Shown here piece by piece: positions 8,225-18,991 of a stretch of DNA of 44,234 nt. The notes beneath the pieces were generated by a model that saw nothing but the letters and a program-made list of their open reading frames with translations, had not been told where the DNA came from and ran no database searches. A program made the translations under genes and the position numbers. Numbering within the stretch: the first letter of the stretch is position 1; every line of letters starts with the position of its first letter. This stretch comes from Natronobacillus azotifigens (GTDB lineage Bacteria; Bacillota; Bacilli; Bacillales; Amphibacillaceae). The stretch lies in NCBI RefSeq assembly GCF_026805325.1, contig NZ_JAPRAT010000033.1, positions 1 to 44,234 of the forward strand, in the 5' to 3' direction.

Positions 8225-8291
8225 CCTCATATAATTTTGAGAATACGGCTCAAGCGTTTCTACCCGTTACCGTAAATAACGGACTATGAGG
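8225..8291 (+). ncRNA. Purine riboswitch, guanine class, purE leader
   Basis: G-box aptamer with P1 CCTCATA (8225-8231) paired to TATGAGG (8285-8291), P2 TTGAG/CTCAA, core GTTTCTACC, and P3 CCGTTA/TAACGG around CCGTAAA. The specificity base in GACTATG (8284) is C, so guanine/hypoxanthine is the expected ligand. It controls the whole purE-purD operon together with PurR. Confidence 0.95.
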
Positions 8292-8537
8292 GAAGATGAA
8301 ATATTGTAACATTGATCTATGGAGTAAATCATTTTTATTTCTAAACTGAAGGGTTCGTGATAAATCATTTTATAATGGTTTTTGAACACGAAACAGTGAA
8401 GATTTTATAAAAAATATCACATAGATGAATGTTGCAATGTTATTTGTTTTGTATGGTTTCTCCATATAAAATGTGAGATATGCGGTTCGGGGAGCTTGCT
8501 CTTCAAACGGCTATTTCTTTGGCGCTATGAATGTTAT
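8292..8537 (+). other. Long leader between pur aptamer and terminator
   Basis: About 246 nt separate the aptamer from the terminator, compared with about 67 nt in the pbuG leader. It contains additional pairings, including TTCGTG (8353-8358) with CACGAA (8387-8392), and a complementary pair ACATTGATCTATG with CATAGATGAATGT enclosing it. No gene is visible. Confidence 0.55.
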
Positions 8538-8586
8538 TGCCTATTCATCTTCTCTCTTTTATTAGAGGATGAATAGGCATTTTTTG
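8538..8586 (+). terminator. Intrinsic terminator in the pur operon leader
   Basis: TGCCTATTCATC pairs with GATGAATAGGCA, with an inner CTCT/AGAG stem, followed directly by six T. It lies 70 nt before the purE start codon and is the obvious output of the guanine riboswitch. Confidence 0.9.
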
Positions 8587-8655
8587 TAGATTTTTTCATA
8601 CAGACGAAGAGAAAAAGGATTGGCTAAAAAATATAAGAAAGAAAAGGGGAGAATC

Positions 8656-9147
8656 ATGGCTCAAGTAGGTATTATTATGGGAAGTATTTCAGATTGGGAA
8701 ACGATGGAACATACTTGTAAGGTCCTTGATCAACTAGAGGTTGCGTATCAAAAAGAGGTAATCTCTGCCCATCGAACTCCGGAAGATATGTTTACATATG
8801 CAGAACAAGCTCGCGAGAAGGGTCTGAAGGTCATCATTGCAGGAGCTGGTGGTGCAGCACACTTACCTGGAATGGTAGCCGCAAAAACCACCCTACCTGT
8901 AATTGGAGTGCCAGTGCAATCAAAGGCTTTAAATGGATTGGATTCCTTACTATCCATTGTACAAATGCCTGGTGGTGTACCTGTTGCGACAGTAGCAATT
9001 GGTACTGCAGGAGCTAAAAATGCCGGCATTCTGGCTGCGCAAATGATTGGTGCATTTGATGAAACTGTAGCAGAACGTTTAGCAAATTATCAAAACGAAA
9101 TGAAACAGAATGTAGCAGAAATGAGGGACGAACTTGCAAACAAATAG
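8656..9147 (+). CDS. purE: N5-carboxyaminoimidazole ribonucleotide mutase
   Basis: Converts N5-CAIR to CAIR in de novo IMP synthesis (cytoplasm), working with PurK. The 163-aa class I PurE shows the N-terminal GSISDWETM phosphate/substrate loop, SAHRTPE with the catalytic His, [11 protein letters not shown] and GVPVQS, all canonical. Start ATG 8656 follows AAAGGGGAG. The upstream in-frame codons (from 8620) lack a ribosome-binding site. First gene of the operon; its last codons overlap the purK start. Confidence 0.97.
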   Translation: MAQVGIIMGSISDWETMEHTCKVLDQLEVAYQKEVISAHRTPEDMFTYAEQAREKGLKVIIAGAGGAAHLPGMVAAKTTLPVIGVPVQSKALNGLDSLLSIVQMPGGVPVATVAIGTAGAKNAGILAAQMIGAFDETVAERLANYQNEMKQNVAEMRDELANK

Positions 9148-10267
9148 ATTATTGTTTGGTGCAACGATCGGAATCATCGGGGGAGGACAATTAGGTCGGA
9201 TGATGGCGACAACAGCTCGTCACATGGGCTATCGAATTGTAGTGCTTGATCCAACGCCTAACTGCCCTGCTGGTCAACTTGCGGATGATCAAATTATCGC
9301 CGCTTATGATGATCTTTCCGCTGTGAAACAATTAGCAGAAAAAAGTGACGTAGTAACTTATGAATTTGAAAATGTTGATTTACAAGCCGCAACATATTTA
9401 GAAGAAGCAGGTATCTTACCACAAGGAGCAAATTCATTAGCCATCACCCAAGATCGTGAAAAAGAAAAACAAGCAATGGTTGATAGTGGACAGTCCGTTG
9501 CGCCATTTGCGATTATCCAATCCAAGGATGAGTTGAATAAAGCAGTTGAAACGATCGGCTTTCCAGCGGTTGTAAAAACATGTCGTGGTGGATATGATGG
9601 CAAAGGACAAGTGAAGCTAAGCTCAGCCGATGATTTAGCGGAAGCAGAACAGTTATTAGCAAAAAGTGAACGATTAATCTATGAAGCTTGGATTGCTTTT
9701 GATAAAGAAATATCGATTGTGTTCACAAGAGGTATAGATGGTTCGATTCAGTATTTCCCGATCGGAGAAAATATCCACCGAGATCATATTCTTCATACAA
9801 CGATTGTGCCGGCAAAAGTATCAAATACTGTGAAGACCAAAGCGCATCAAGCGGTTCAAGCCATTGCGGAAACGATTAATGTGGTCGGGACATTTGCGAT
9901 CGAGCTTTTTGTCCGGGGGGATAACATCTACATCAATGAACTTGCGCCACGTCCGCATAATTCTGGGCACTATACAATAGAAGCGTGCAATGTATCACAG
10001 TTTGAACAACACGTTCGGGCCATTTGTGGATTGCCATTATTACCTGTCTATTTTCATGGTGCATCTGTTATGGTGAATTTACTGGGGCAAGATGTTGCGT
10101 CATTCTTTGAAGAGATACATCAAGATGAGAATACAGGACACATTCATATGTATGGGAAAGATAAAATGGCTCCGAAACGAAAAATGGGTCATGTTACATA
10201 TGTCGCGAACGACCGAGAAGAATTAGTACAAAACTTACTACAAAAACAAATGATTGAAATTGAATAG
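9134..10267 (+). CDS. purK: N5-carboxyaminoimidazole ribonucleotide synthase
   Basis: ATP-grasp ligase that carboxylates AIR to N5-CAIR using bicarbonate. 377 aa, standard length. N-terminal [12 protein letters not shown], central ATP-grasp residues [31 protein letters not shown], and the terminal metal-binding [17 protein letters not shown]. The TTG at 9134 overlaps purE by 14 nt and has GAGGG six nt upstream; there is no nearby ATG in frame, so TTG is the likely start. Translationally coupled to purE, as in B. subtilis. Confidence 0.97.
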   Translation: MQTNRLLFGATIGIIGGGQLGRMMATTARHMGYRIVVLDPTPNCPAGQLADDQIIAAYDDLSAVKQLAEKSDVVTYEFENVDLQAATYLEEAGILPQGANSLAITQDREKEKQAMVDSGQSVAPFAIIQSKDELNKAVETIGFPAVVKTCRGGYDGKGQVKLSSADDLAEAEQLLAKSERLIYEAWIAFDKEISIVFTRGIDGSIQYFPIGENIHRDHILHTTIVPAKVSNTVKTKAHQAVQAIAETINVVGTFAIELFVRGDNIYINELAPRPHNSGHYTIEACNVSQFEQHVRAICGLPLLPVYFHGASVMVNLLGQDVASFFEEIHQDENTGHIHMYGKDKMAPKRKMGHVTYVANDREELVQNLLQKQMIEIE

Positions 10268-10292
10268 AGACAGTTATTAGGAGGAAAACAAA

Positions 10293-11588
10293 ATGATTGA
10301 ACGTTATACAAGACCTGAGATGGGTGCAATTTGGACAGATGAAAATCGTTATAACGCGTGGTTAGAAGTAGAAATCCTTGCTTGTGAAGCGTGGAGTGAA
10401 TTAGGAATTATTCCAAAAGAAGATGTTGTAAACATACGTAAAGGCGCTTCTTTTAACATCGAACGAATCCTAGAGATTGAAGAAGAAACACGTCATGACG
10501 TGGTTGCATTCACCCGTGCTGTATCGGAAACACTTGGTGAAGAAAAGAAATGGGTGCATTACGGTCTTACATCCACAGATGTTGTCGATACTGCGCTATC
10601 TTACTTATTAAAACAAGCAAATGATATTATTCGTCGGGATATTGAACAATTTATTGAAATCTTAAAAAATAAAGCAATCGAACACAAACATACCGTAATG
10701 ATGGGAAGAACGCATGGTGTTCACGCAGAACCGACAACATTCGGCCTAAAGATGGCACTTTGGTATGAAGAAATGAAACGAAACTTGGAACGTTTTAATG
10801 CAGCGAGCAAAGTCATTGAAACAGGGAAATTATCAGGAGCGGTTGGAACATATGCGAATATTGATCCATTTGTTGAAGAATATGTGTGTGAAAAGCTAGG
10901 ACTTCAAGCTGCACCAGTTTCTACGCAAACCTTACAACGTGATCGACATGCGCAATACTTAGGAGCACTAGCTTTAGTTGCAACATCAATTGAAAAATTC
11001 GCAACAGAAATCCGTGGTTTACAAAAAACAGAAACACGGGAAGTAGAAGAGTTCTTTGCGAAAGGGCAAAAAGGCTCTTCGGCAATGCCACATAAACGAA
11101 ATCCAATTGGCTCGGAAAACATGACGGGAATGGCACGTGTCATTCGTGGTTACATGATGACAGCTTATGAAAATGTTTCTTTATGGCATGAACGTGATAT
11201 TTCTCATTCATCTGCTGAACGTGTTATTTTACCAGATGCGACGATTGCACTGAACTATATGCTAACTCGTTTTAGTAACATCGTGAAAAATTTAACCGTG
11301 TTCCCTGATAACATGAAGCGTAATATCGATCGTACGTATGGGGTGATTTTCTCACAACGTGTTTTATTATCATTAATTGATCAAGGAATGAGTCGAGAAG
11401 AAGCATACGATATCGTTCAACCAAATGCAATGAAAGCATGGGAAACAGCAACACATTTCCGTACATTGATTGAACAAGAAGAAAAGATCACTTCAACATT
11501 AACAGAAAAACAAATCGAAGCATGTTTTGATTATACGTATCACTTGAAGAACGTCGATAATATTTTCAAAAAAATTGGCTTACAGTAA
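10293..11588 (+). CDS. purB: Adenylosuccinate lyase
   Basis: Cleaves SAICAR to AICAR and adenylosuccinate to AMP, releasing fumarate. 431 aa. It carries the fumarase/ASL superfamily signature [20 protein letters not shown] with the conserved Thr/Ser, and [14 protein letters not shown] with the catalytic His. Strong AGGAGG site 7-8 nt before ATG. In B. subtilis purC follows at once; here about 530 bp containing repeat R2b separate purB from purC, and the start of that spacer shows no obvious U-tract terminator. Confidence 0.97.
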   Translation: MIERYTRPEMGAIWTDENRYNAWLEVEILACEAWSELGIIPKEDVVNIRKGASFNIERILEIEEETRHDVVAFTRAVSETLGEEKKWVHYGLTSTDVVDTALSYLLKQANDIIRRDIEQFIEILKNKAIEHKHTVMMGRTHGVHAEPTTFGLKMALWYEEMKRNLERFNAASKVIETGKLSGAVGTYANIDPFVEEYVCEKLGLQAAPVSTQTLQRDRHAQYLGALALVATSIEKFATEIRGLQKTETREVEEFFAKGQKGSSAMPHKRNPIGSENMTGMARVIRGYMMTAYENVSLWHERDISHSSAERVILPDATIALNYMLTRFSNIVKNLTVFPDNMKRNIDRTYGVIFSQRVLLSLIDQGMSREEAYDIVQPNAMKAWETATHFRTLIEQEEKITSTLTEKQIEACFDYTYHLKNVDNIFKKIGLQ

Positions 11589-11879
11589 AAAGTCAGTAAA
11601 AATTCTTTGGGACATTACTTCATTAAAGACAAGATAAGAAATTATAAGTTTTTTTGCTGATATACGAAGGGTTTAGAGCCTTTTATACTTGAAAAATATC
11701 AAAAAAGAATCCAAGAAAGAAAAAGAAATCCCGACTGCCGAAAAACATTTATTAAATTTGTATAGCGTGTCAAGAAGAGTAACAAATTCCTTGTGGGTGG
11801 TACGAGATTTTGATTGGATAACCAGGAGATTAAAGTCTTCCCCCATGTTTGAATGTGAAAATAGCTCAGGTGAAACAAC
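11589..11879. other. Spacer after purB without a gene
   Basis: About 290 bp inside the pur operon before repeat R2b. A 93-codon frame (11689-11970) runs through here but starts with TTG without a good ribosome-binding site, has no recognisable domain and continues into the repeat, so I do not call it a gene. No promoter with both boxes was found. Confidence 0.5.
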
Positions 11880-12095
11880 ACTGAAAGCTAGCTATGGAAG
11901 TACACGAAGACTCCAGTGGGAAAAGCGCGAGCTGAAGATCCACTCAGTAAAGAGTTTGTTGCTTTACTGAGTTAGCTGAAGCCGGGCCCACGGAAAGCGT
12001 AGTGTATTTCCATAGCGGTACGCTTTTCTACCATCGTTTTACGCTGTACACAAAGGTCTTAAAAGGATCGGGCGATTTTTCCCGGTTTTTCTTAC
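11880..12095 (+). repeat. Structured intergenic repeat R2, copy b, inside pur operon
   Basis: Closed by a 14-bp outer stem: CTATGGAAGTACAC (11892-11905) with GTGTATTTCCATAG (12002-12015). The internal hairpin is ACTCAGTAAAG (11942-11952) with CTTTACTGAGT (11962-11972), which differs from R2a at two base pairs, both compensated. It shares GAAGATCCACT, GTTAGCTGA.GCCG and the tail AAAGGTCTTAAA with other copies. The tail CGGGCGATTTTTCCCGG followed by TTTTTC may act as a weak attenuator just before purC. Confidence 0.7.
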
Positions 12096-12122
12096 ACACA
12101 AAAATAAAAGGGGTGTTGCTTT

Positions 12123-12836
12123 TTGAAAGATCAACTCTTGTATGAAGGTAAAGCGAAACAAGTATATACGGTAACGGATGATCCGAACTTACTTGTGTTA
12201 TCTTACAAAAATGACGCGACAGCATTTAATGGGGAAAAGAAGGCGAATTTTGCTGGGAAAGGTCGGTACAACAACTTGATCTCAGCGAAAGTATTTGACT
12301 TCTTACATGACCAAGGCGTGCCAAGTCATTTTAAAAAAGCACTAAATGATACGGAACAGTTGGTCGAACGAACCACCATTATTCCGTTAGAAGTAGTTGT
12401 TCGAAATGTAGCGGCTGGAAGTATTGTCCGCCGGTTAGGGATTAAAGAGAAAACAATCTTTGAACCAGCATTGGTTGAATTTTATTATAAAGATGACAAA
12501 CTAGGCGATCCAATCATTAATGATGCGCATGCATTATGGCTAACTGATGCAACAGAACAAGAGTTGGCTGCAATCAAAGCAATGGCACAAGAAGTGAACG
12601 AAAAACTAAAAAAATTTTTTCAATCGATCTCGTTGCAACTGGTTGATTTTAAGCTTGAATTCGGTCGGAATCATTTAGGAGAAGTTATTTTATCGGATGA
12701 GGTATCTCCAGATACTTGTCGATTGTGGGATATCACATCTGGCGAGAAGATGGATAAAGATGTTTTTCGTGAAGATTTAGGCGATTTGATCCAAGTATAT
12801 GACAAAATATTAAAGCGACTGGAGGCAGCAAAATGA
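12123..12836 (+). CDS. purC: Phosphoribosylaminoimidazole-succinocarboxamide synthase
   Basis: Makes SAICAR from CAIR, aspartate and ATP. 237 aa with LLYEGKAKQVYTV at the N-terminus, SYKNDATAFNGEKK, the conserved PLEVVVRNVAAGS(I)VRR and SDEVSPDTCRLWD signatures. The start is a TTG preceded by GGGGTG at 9-10 nt; the in-frame Lys-Asp-Gln that follows is the typical SAICAR synthetase beginning. Stop overlaps the purS start (ATGA). Confidence 0.97.
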   Translation: MKDQLLYEGKAKQVYTVTDDPNLLVLSYKNDATAFNGEKKANFAGKGRYNNLISAKVFDFLHDQGVPSHFKKALNDTEQLVERTTIIPLEVVVRNVAAGSIVRRLGIKEKTIFEPALVEFYYKDDKLGDPIINDAHALWLTDATEQELAAIKAMAQEVNEKLKKFFQSISLQLVDFKLEFGRNHLGEVILSDEVSPDTCRLWDITSGEKMDKDVFREDLGDLIQVYDKILKRLEAAK

Positions 12837-13084
12837 AAAAAGTAAAAATTCATATCACGTTAAAAGAGGGTGTCCTTGACCCACAAGGAAAAGCAGTTCA
12901 AGGATCTTTAAATACATTAGGATATCAATCGGTGGAAGAAGTTCGTATTGGTAAGTATTTAGAATTAATTTTAGCTGATGATGCCAATGTTGAAGAGCAA
13001 GTGGAGGAAATGTGCAAAAAACTTCTTGCCAATCCAGTGATTGAGAATTATCAATATACGGTGGAGGAGGGCGTCACACAGTGA
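12833..13084 (+). CDS. purS: FGAM synthase, PurS subunit
   Basis: 83-aa small subunit that bridges PurQ and PurL in the three-part formylglycinamidine ribonucleotide synthase. Family hallmarks: [19 protein letters not shown] and the alternating beta pattern, ending near NPVIENYQY. Start ATG overlaps the purC stop by four nt with GGAGG before it; the stop overlaps the purQ GTG start, so the three subunit genes are tightly coupled for balanced synthesis. Confidence 0.96.
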   Translation: MKKVKIHITLKEGVLDPQGKAVQGSLNTLGYQSVEEVRIGKYLELILADDANVEEQVEEMCKKLLANPVIENYQYTVEEGVTQ

Positions 13085-13767
13085 AATTTGCCGTGATTGT
13101 TTTCCCAGGATCCAACTGTGATCGTGATATGTACCATGCTGCCAAAGATGCTTTAGGTCAAGAAGCTGAACTGGTTTGGTATCAAGACGCAACAACACTT
13201 GAAAACTATGATGCTATTTTACTACCAGGCGGTTTCTCTTATGGCGATTATTTACGTTGTGGAGCAATTGCTTCTACGTCTGCTATGGTAAAAGAATTGC
13301 GTGTGCAAGCAGAAAAAGGTACACCAATTTTAGGTGTTTGCAATGGTTTTCAAATCTTACTAGAAGCTGGTCTGTTGCCAGGTGCATTATTGCGTAATAA
13401 AAATTTAAAATTCATGTGTCACCATGAAGGTCTGATTGTAAAAAATAATCGAACATTATTTACAACAGATTACGAACAAGAAGAAGAGATTTCGATCCCG
13501 ATTGCTCATGGAGAAGGAAACTATTTCTGTGATCCGCAAACATTGGAGCAATTGAAAGCAAATAATCAAATCGTCTTTACGTATAGTAATAATCCCAATG
13601 GTTCGATTGAAGATATTGCAGGCATTATCAACGAACAAGGAAACGTATTAGGCATGATGCCACACCCAGAACGAGCAACTGAAGATATTTTAGGTAGTGC
13701 TGACGGCTTAAAATTATTCACATCAATGCTGAAAAATTGGAGGGAATCATATGTTGCAGGCGCTTGA
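13081..13767 (+). CDS. purQ: FGAM synthase, glutaminase subunit PurQ
   Basis: Class I glutamine amidotransferase supplying ammonia to PurL. 228 aa with oxyanion region [16 protein letters not shown], nucleophile elbow LGVCNGFQ (catalytic Cys) and the His/Glu pair in MMPHPERA. The start is GTG 13081, overlapping the end of purS and preceded by GGAGG in the purS coding sequence. It ends 17 nt inside purL. Confidence 0.97.
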   Translation: MKFAVIVFPGSNCDRDMYHAAKDALGQEAELVWYQDATTLENYDAILLPGGFSYGDYLRCGAIASTSAMVKELRVQAEKGTPILGVCNGFQILLEAGLLPGALLRNKNLKFMCHHEGLIVKNNRTLFTTDYEQEEEISIPIAHGEGNYFCDPQTLEQLKANNQIVFTYSNNPNGSIEDIAGIINEQGNVLGMMPHPERATEDILGSADGLKLFTSMLKNWRESYVAGA

Positions 13768-15979
13768 GGTTACACCAGAAGTGATTGAAGCAGAAAAGCA
13801 TTATCGGGAAATGGGACTAACAGACGAAGAGTATCAATCGATCGTTCGTATTCTTGGTAGACGTCCAAACTTCACCGAGACAGGTATTTTTTCTGTGATG
13901 TGGTCCGAGCATTGTAGTTACAAAACATCCAAGCCTCTGTTAAGGAAATTCCCAACCGAAGGACCACAAGTAATCCAAGGACCTGGGGAAGGTGCAGGGA
14001 TTGTTGATATTGGTGATGGTCAGGCGGTAGCTTTTAAAGTAGAAAGTCATAATCACCCTTCAGCAGTAGAGCCATATCAAGGTGCGGCTACTGGTGTAGG
14101 TGGAATTATTCGTGATATCTTTTCGATGGGTGCTCGCCCAATTGCTGTCCTGAACTCCTTGCGTTTTGGGCAACTTACTACTGGTCGTGTCAAGTATTTA
14201 TTCGATGAAGTCGTTCATGGTATTGCAGGCTACGGAAATTGCGTTGGTGTTCCAACTGTTGGTGGCGAGGTTCAGTTTGATGATTGTTATGAAGGAAACC
14301 CGCTCGTCAATGCGATGTGTGTGGGCTTAATCGATCAAAAAGATATTCAAAAAGGGATTGCAGCAGGATTGGGCAATACCGTATTATATGTAGGTTCAAA
14401 AACAGGCCGTGATGGTATTCATGGTGCGACTTTTGCTTCAGAAGATCTAACCGAAGACTCTGAATCAAAACGTTCCAATGTTCAAGTGGGCGATCCATTC
14501 ATGGAAAAACTACTAATCGAAGCTTGTTTAGAAGCAATAAATTGCGATGCTTTGGTCGGAATGCAAGATATGGGCGCTGCTGGTTTAACGTCGTCTGCAA
14601 GTGAGATGGCAAGTAAAGCAGGCATGGGGATGGAAATGAACTTAGATAGAATTCCACAACGAGAAGACAACATGACAGCATATGAAATGATGCTTTCCGA
14701 GTCTCAAGAGAGAATGTTGCTTGTCGTGGAGAAGGGTCGCGAACAAGAGATCATATCCATTTTTGAAAAATATGACTTAGAAGCGGTTGCTGTTGGTAAG
14801 GTAACAGATGATAAACAATTTCGATTGTTGCACAATGGCGATGTAGTTTGTGATATTCCTGTTGATTCTTTAGCAGAAGATGCACCGGTTTATCATAAAC
14901 CATCAAAAGTACCTGCTTATTACGAAAAATTTCAAGCAATGCCAACTTATCAACCGAAAGTTACCGATCATGAACTTATGCTGGAAACATTGTTAGCACA
15001 ACCAACGATTGCGAGCAAAGAATATGTCTATGATCAGTATGATTCAATGGTGCAAGCTAATACTGCTGTAGCACCAGGATCGGATGCTGCTGTTATTCGA
15101 ATTCGTGATTATGATAAAGCACTGGCGATCACTACCGATTGTAATTCTCGTTACATTTACTTAGATCCAGAAGTTGGCGGTCAAATTGCAGTAGCAGAAG
15201 CGGCACGAAATATTGTCTGTTCAGGTGCTAAGCCACTAGCATTAACGGATGGCTTGAATTTTGGAAATCCAGATAAACCAGAAAACTTCTGGCAAATGGA
15301 AAAAAGCGTGGATGGCATGAGTTCGGCTAGCTTGGTATTAAATACGCCAGTTATTAGTGGAAACGTATCTTTATATAACGAGTCAAACGGGCAAGCAATC
15401 TTCCCAACTCCAATTGTTGGTATGGTAGGATTGCATGCATCGGTTGCACATATTACTCCATCATTCTTCCGAGCAGAAGGAGATGCGATCTATTTAATTG
15501 GAGAAACGAATCCAGAATTCGGTGGAAGTGAACTACAAAACGTATTAGAGGGTGAATACTTCGGTAAAGCACCTGCACTTGATTTACAGGTAGAAAAAGA
15601 ACGACAAGATCAACTATTAGCAGCAATTCAAGCTGGTATCGTGCAGTCTGCACATGATTTAGCAGAAGGTGGTCTAGCAGTTGCGGTAGCAGAGAGTCTA
15701 TTCTCTAGCCAAGGACTTGGTGCTATCATTGAAGTTAGCGGAGATGCTACAACAGCGTTATATAGTGAAACACAATCACGCTTTTTAGTAACCGTAAAGC
15801 CAGGAGATCAAGCTGCTTTTGAAGAAAAAGTGGAAAATGCTATGATGATTGGTCGAGTGAATGCAACCGGAAAACTGCAAGTGAAACAAAACAACGATGA
15901 TCTTATTCATCTAGCAGTGACAGATTTAGAAGCACGTTGGAAGGGAGCTATACCATGCTTGCTGAAATCAAAGGCTTAA
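13751..15979 (+). CDS. purL: FGAM synthase, large subunit PurL
   Basis: 742-aa ATP-dependent subunit converting FGAR plus ammonia to FGAM. It is the short PurL form that needs PurS and PurQ. Motifs: [15 protein letters not shown] near residue 50, [26 protein letters not shown] split over residues 90-120, [10 protein letters not shown], and the second half with [17 protein letters not shown] and [15 protein letters not shown] 13751 follows GGAGGGAATCAT within the end of purQ. Confidence 0.97.
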   Translation: MLQALEVTPEVIEAEKHYREMGLTDEEYQSIVRILGRRPNFTETGIFSVMWSEHCSYKTSKPLLRKFPTEGPQVIQGPGEGAGIVDIGDGQAVAFKVESHNHPSAVEPYQGAATGVGGIIRDIFSMGARPIAVLNSLRFGQLTTGRVKYLFDEVVHGIAGYGNCVGVPTVGGEVQFDDCYEGNPLVNAMCVGLIDQKDIQKGIAAGLGNTVLYVGSKTGRDGIHGATFASEDLTEDSESKRSNVQVGDPFMEKLLIEACLEAINCDALVGMQDMGAAGLTSSASEMASKAGMGMEMNLDRIPQREDNMTAYEMMLSESQERMLLVVEKGREQEIISIFEKYDLEAVAVGKVTDDKQFRLLHNGDVVCDIPVDSLAEDAPVYHKPSKVPAYYEKFQAMPTYQPKVTDHELMLETLLAQPTIASKEYVYDQYDSMVQANTAVAPGSDAAVIRIRDYDKALAITTDCNSRYIYLDPEVGGQIAVAEAARNIVCSGAKPLALTDGLNFGNPDKPENFWQMEKSVDGMSSASLVLNTPVISGNVSLYNESNGQAIFPTPIVGMVGLHASVAHITPSFFRAEGDAIYLIGETNPEFGGSELQNVLEGEYFGKAPALDLQVEKERQDQLLAAIQAGIVQSAHDLAEGGLAVAVAESLFSSQGLGAIIEVSGDATTALYSETQSRFLVTVKPGDQAAFEEKVENAMMIGRVNATGKLQVKQNNDDLIHLAVTDLEARWKGAIPCLLKSKA

Positions 15980-17367
15980 ATGAAGAATGTGGAGTGTTTG
16001 CGATCTGGGGTCATGAAAAAGCAGCGGAGATGACGTATTACGGTCTCCACGCCTTGCAACACCGTGGTCAAGAAGGTGCAGGTATTGTAACAAGTGATGG
16101 GAAAGAGCTCCATTTTCATAAAGGCAATGGTTTAATTACGGAAGTATTTCAAGAAGGACAAATCAATCGGCTAAAAGGAGATTCCGCGATTGGTCATGTT
16201 CGGTATGCAACACAAGGTGGTGGGGGCTATGAAAACGTTCAGCCCCTCGTATTCCGTTCACAGAAAAATAGTATGGCGCTTGCGCATAATGGAAATCTCG
16301 TCAATGCTTTTGCGTTAAAAAATCAGTTAGAGGCACAAGGAAGCATTTTACAAACTACTTCTGACACAGAAGTAATTGCTCACTTGATCAAAAGAAGCGG
16401 ATATTTAGACATGGAAGAAGCAATCAAGCAATCGCTCGGTATGGTAAAAGGGGCGTATGCCTTCACCATTTTAACAGAGGACCAATTGTTTGTTGCGCTT
16501 GATCCTCGTGGTTTACGTCCACTTTCGATTGGTAAGCTTGGTGACGCTTATGTAGTAGCTTCAGAAACTTGCGCATTTGACCTGATCGGTGCAACCTACA
16601 TTCGTGAAGTGAGTCCAGGCGAGTTAATAACGATAGATGCCGAAGGTCTTCGAACAACAACGTTTAGCTCACCGATGAAACGAACGCTATGTTCAATGGA
16701 ATACGTATATTTTTCTCGCCCAGATAGCAACATTGATGGCTTGAATGTTCATGCTAGTCGTAAAAAAATGGGCAAACAATTAGCGAAAGAAGCATTTGTG
16801 GAAGCAGATGTCGTTACTGGTGTGCCGGACTCAAGTATTTCAGCAGCGATTGGGTTCTCAGAAGCAAGCGGTATTCCTTATGAACTAGGGTTGATTAAAA
16901 ACCGTTATGTCGGAAGAACGTTTATTCAGCCTTCGCAAGAACTTCGTGAACAAGGGGTGAAAATGAAGCTGTCGCCTGTTCGCGGGATAGTCGAAGGAAA
17001 GCGTGTCATTATGGTTGATGATTCGATTGTTCGCGGTACAACAAGTCGGAGAATCGTAACCCTATTAAAAGAAGCGGGAGCGACGGAAGTGCACGTGCGT
17101 ATTGCTTCCCCGCCGATCCAGAATCCATGTTTTTATGGAATTGATACGTCCACAACAGGCGAATTAATCGCAGCAAACTACTCGATCAATGAAATCCGGG
17201 AGCAAATTGGTGCAGATAGTTTATCCTTTTTATCGGTAGACGGATTAGAAAAGTCAATTATTACAGAAGCAGATTCCATGGAACACGGCATCTGTAACGC
17301 TTGTTTTACAGGGAATTATCCAACGGAAATCTATCCGAATACGCTTATTCCTGCATACAAAGACTGA
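15955..17367 (+). CDS. purF: Amidophosphoribosyltransferase
   Basis: First committed step: PRPP plus glutamine to phosphoribosylamine. 470 aa. The chosen ATG 15955 (ribosome-binding site GAAGGGAG) gives an 11-residue propeptide ending at Glu before [10 protein letters not shown], matching the B. subtilis enzyme whose mature N-terminus is the catalytic Cys. Four cysteines in TLCSMEY, NPCFYG and GICNACF fit the [4Fe-4S] ligands. The PRPP loop [13 protein letters not shown] is intact. Overlaps the end of purL by 25 nt. In this family AMP/GMP feedback inhibit the enzyme. Confidence 0.97.
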   Translation: MLAEIKGLNEECGVFAIWGHEKAAEMTYYGLHALQHRGQEGAGIVTSDGKELHFHKGNGLITEVFQEGQINRLKGDSAIGHVRYATQGGGGYENVQPLVFRSQKNSMALAHNGNLVNAFALKNQLEAQGSILQTTSDTEVIAHLIKRSGYLDMEEAIKQSLGMVKGAYAFTILTEDQLFVALDPRGLRPLSIGKLGDAYVVASETCAFDLIGATYIREVSPGELITIDAEGLRTTTFSSPMKRTLCSMEYVYFSRPDSNIDGLNVHASRKKMGKQLAKEAFVEADVVTGVPDSSISAAIGFSEASGIPYELGLIKNRYVGRTFIQPSQELREQGVKMKLSPVRGIVEGKRVIMVDDSIVRGTTSRRIVTLLKEAGATEVHVRIASPPIQNPCFYGIDTSTTGELIAANYSINEIREQIGADSLSFLSVDGLEKSIITEADSMEHGICNACFTGNYPTEIYPNTLIPAYKD

Positions 17368-17388
17368 TCGTTTAAAGGAGCTAATGTC

Positions 17389-18417
17389 ATGAGTGATATT
17401 TACAAAGATGCTGGTGTCGATGTACATGCTGGCTATCAAGCAGTGGAATTAATGAAGAAACATATCAAAAAAACAGATCGCCCAGAAGTAATTGGTGGTG
17501 TCGGTGCATTTGCTGGTTTGTTCGACTTGAGTAACTTTCGTTATGACGAACCAGTATTGGTATCTGGTACCGATGGTGTTGGAACGAAACTAAAGCTAGC
17601 CTTTGATTTAGATAAGCACGATACAGTAGGCATTGATTTGGTTGCCATGTGTGTGAATGATATTGTGGCCCAAGGTGCTGACCCGCTATTTTTCCTTGAT
17701 TACATCGCTTGTGGAAAAAATAGTCCAGAGAAAATTGAACAGATTGTTAAAGGTATTTCAGATGGATGTGTGGAAAGTGGTAGTGCATTAATCGGTGGCG
17801 AAACAGCAGAAATGCCAGGCATGTACGGAGAAGAAGAATATGATCTAGCGGGATTTGTCGTTGGAATAGCAGATAAAAAAACGATTGTCACGGGTGAAAC
17901 GATCACTGCTGGAGATAAAATTATTGGTCTAGCCTCAAGTGGGGTTCACTCGAATGGTTTTTCGTTAGTTCGTAAAATCATTGCTGATCAAGGGTTGAAC
18001 TATCATGATACACCAGCAGAATTAGCAACATCACTAGGTGAGGCACTATTAACACCAACGAAAATTTATGTAAAAGCGATCCAACGTTTGAAATCAGATC
18101 TTACTATTAAAGGAATTAGTCATATTACTGGTGGAGGTTTCTATGAGAATATTCCACGAGCTTTACCAGAAAATCTTGGGGTGAACATTTATCAAGACAG
18201 CTGGAAAATGCCGAAGATTTTCCCTTACTTACAAAAACAAGCAGGGTTATCTTTTGTTGATATGTTCGGTGTTTTCAATATGGGGATTGGCATGGCTGTT
18301 GTCGTTGCAAGTCATGAAGTACCGTTAGCGATGCAATTATTAGAAGACCTCGGAGAAGAGGCCTATGTTATTGGAGAAGTAACCAATGAATCAGGGGTGA
18401 AGCTGGTCAATGGCTAA
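17389..18417 (+). CDS. purM: Phosphoribosylformylglycinamidine cyclo-ligase (AIR synthetase)
   Basis: Converts FGAM to AIR with ATP. 342 aa; [19 protein letters not shown] at the N-terminus, [33 protein letters not shown] and [11 protein letters not shown] are the classic AIR synthetase signatures shared with PurL in fold. Start ATG behind AAAGGAG. Overlaps purN by 8 nt. Confidence 0.97.
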   Translation: MSDIYKDAGVDVHAGYQAVELMKKHIKKTDRPEVIGGVGAFAGLFDLSNFRYDEPVLVSGTDGVGTKLKLAFDLDKHDTVGIDLVAMCVNDIVAQGADPLFFLDYIACGKNSPEKIEQIVKGISDGCVESGSALIGGETAEMPGMYGEEEYDLAGFVVGIADKKTIVTGETITAGDKIIGLASSGVHSNGFSLVRKIIADQGLNYHDTPAELATSLGEALLTPTKIYVKAIQRLKSDLTIKGISHITGGGFYENIPRALPENLGVNIYQDSWKMPKIFPYLQKQAGLSFVDMFGVFNMGIGMAVVVASHEVPLAMQLLEDLGEEAYVIGEVTNESGVKLVNG

Positions 18418-18979
18418 TCCGAAGATTGCTGTTTTTGCGTCTGGAACAGGTAGTAACTATAATGCGATTATGCACGCGATTGAGTGTAAGGAACTTCATG
18501 CAGAAGTAGCACTACTTGTTTCTGATCAACCAACAGCAAAGGTGCTTGAAAAAGCAGAAAAGTATGAGACGGAGACATTTGTTTTTCAACCGAAAGACTA
18601 TCCGAATAAAGCTTCGTTTGAATCAGCAATTTTGCAGGCTTTGCAACATGCGCAGGTGGAATGGCTTGTATTGGCTGGTTATATGCGTTTGGTTGGTAAG
18701 ACATTATTGGAGCATTACGAGGGAAAAATCATTAACATTCATCCATCGCTTTTGCCAGCGTTTCCTGGCTTAGATGCGATTGGTCAAGCATTTCAAGCGG
18801 GGGTAAAGGTAAGTGGTGTGACGATTCATTTTGTTGATGAAGGGATGGACACTGGTTCAATTATTGCTCAACATCCTGTCTTAATCGAAGAAGGAATGTC
18901 TCGTGATGATTTACAGACTGCAATTCAAAAAGTAGAGCATAGTCTATACCCAAAAACCATCCAACAACTAATCAACTAG
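18410..18979 (+). CDS. purN: Phosphoribosylglycinamide formyltransferase
   Basis: Transfers a formyl group from 10-formyl-tetrahydrofolate to GAR. 189 aa with [12 protein letters not shown] (phosphate loop), LAGYMRLVG, the catalytic segment [17 protein letters not shown] containing Asn and His, and [18 protein letters not shown] (here [11 protein letters not shown]) with the catalytic Asp. ATG overlaps the purM stop region. Confidence 0.97.
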   Translation: MANPKIAVFASGTGSNYNAIMHAIECKELHAEVALLVSDQPTAKVLEKAEKYETETFVFQPKDYPNKASFESAILQALQHAQVEWLVLAGYMRLVGKTLLEHYEGKIINIHPSLLPAFPGLDAIGQAFQAGVKVSGVTIHFVDEGMDTGSIIAQHPVLIEEGMSRDDLQTAIQKVEHSLYPKTIQQLIN

Positions 18980-18991
18980 GGGGAATATGTT

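Noticed and set aside
11689..11970. 93-codon plus-strand frame between purB and purC
   Set aside because: Non-ATG start without ribosome-binding site, runs into repeat R2b, and the same repeat elsewhere is not open in that frame.
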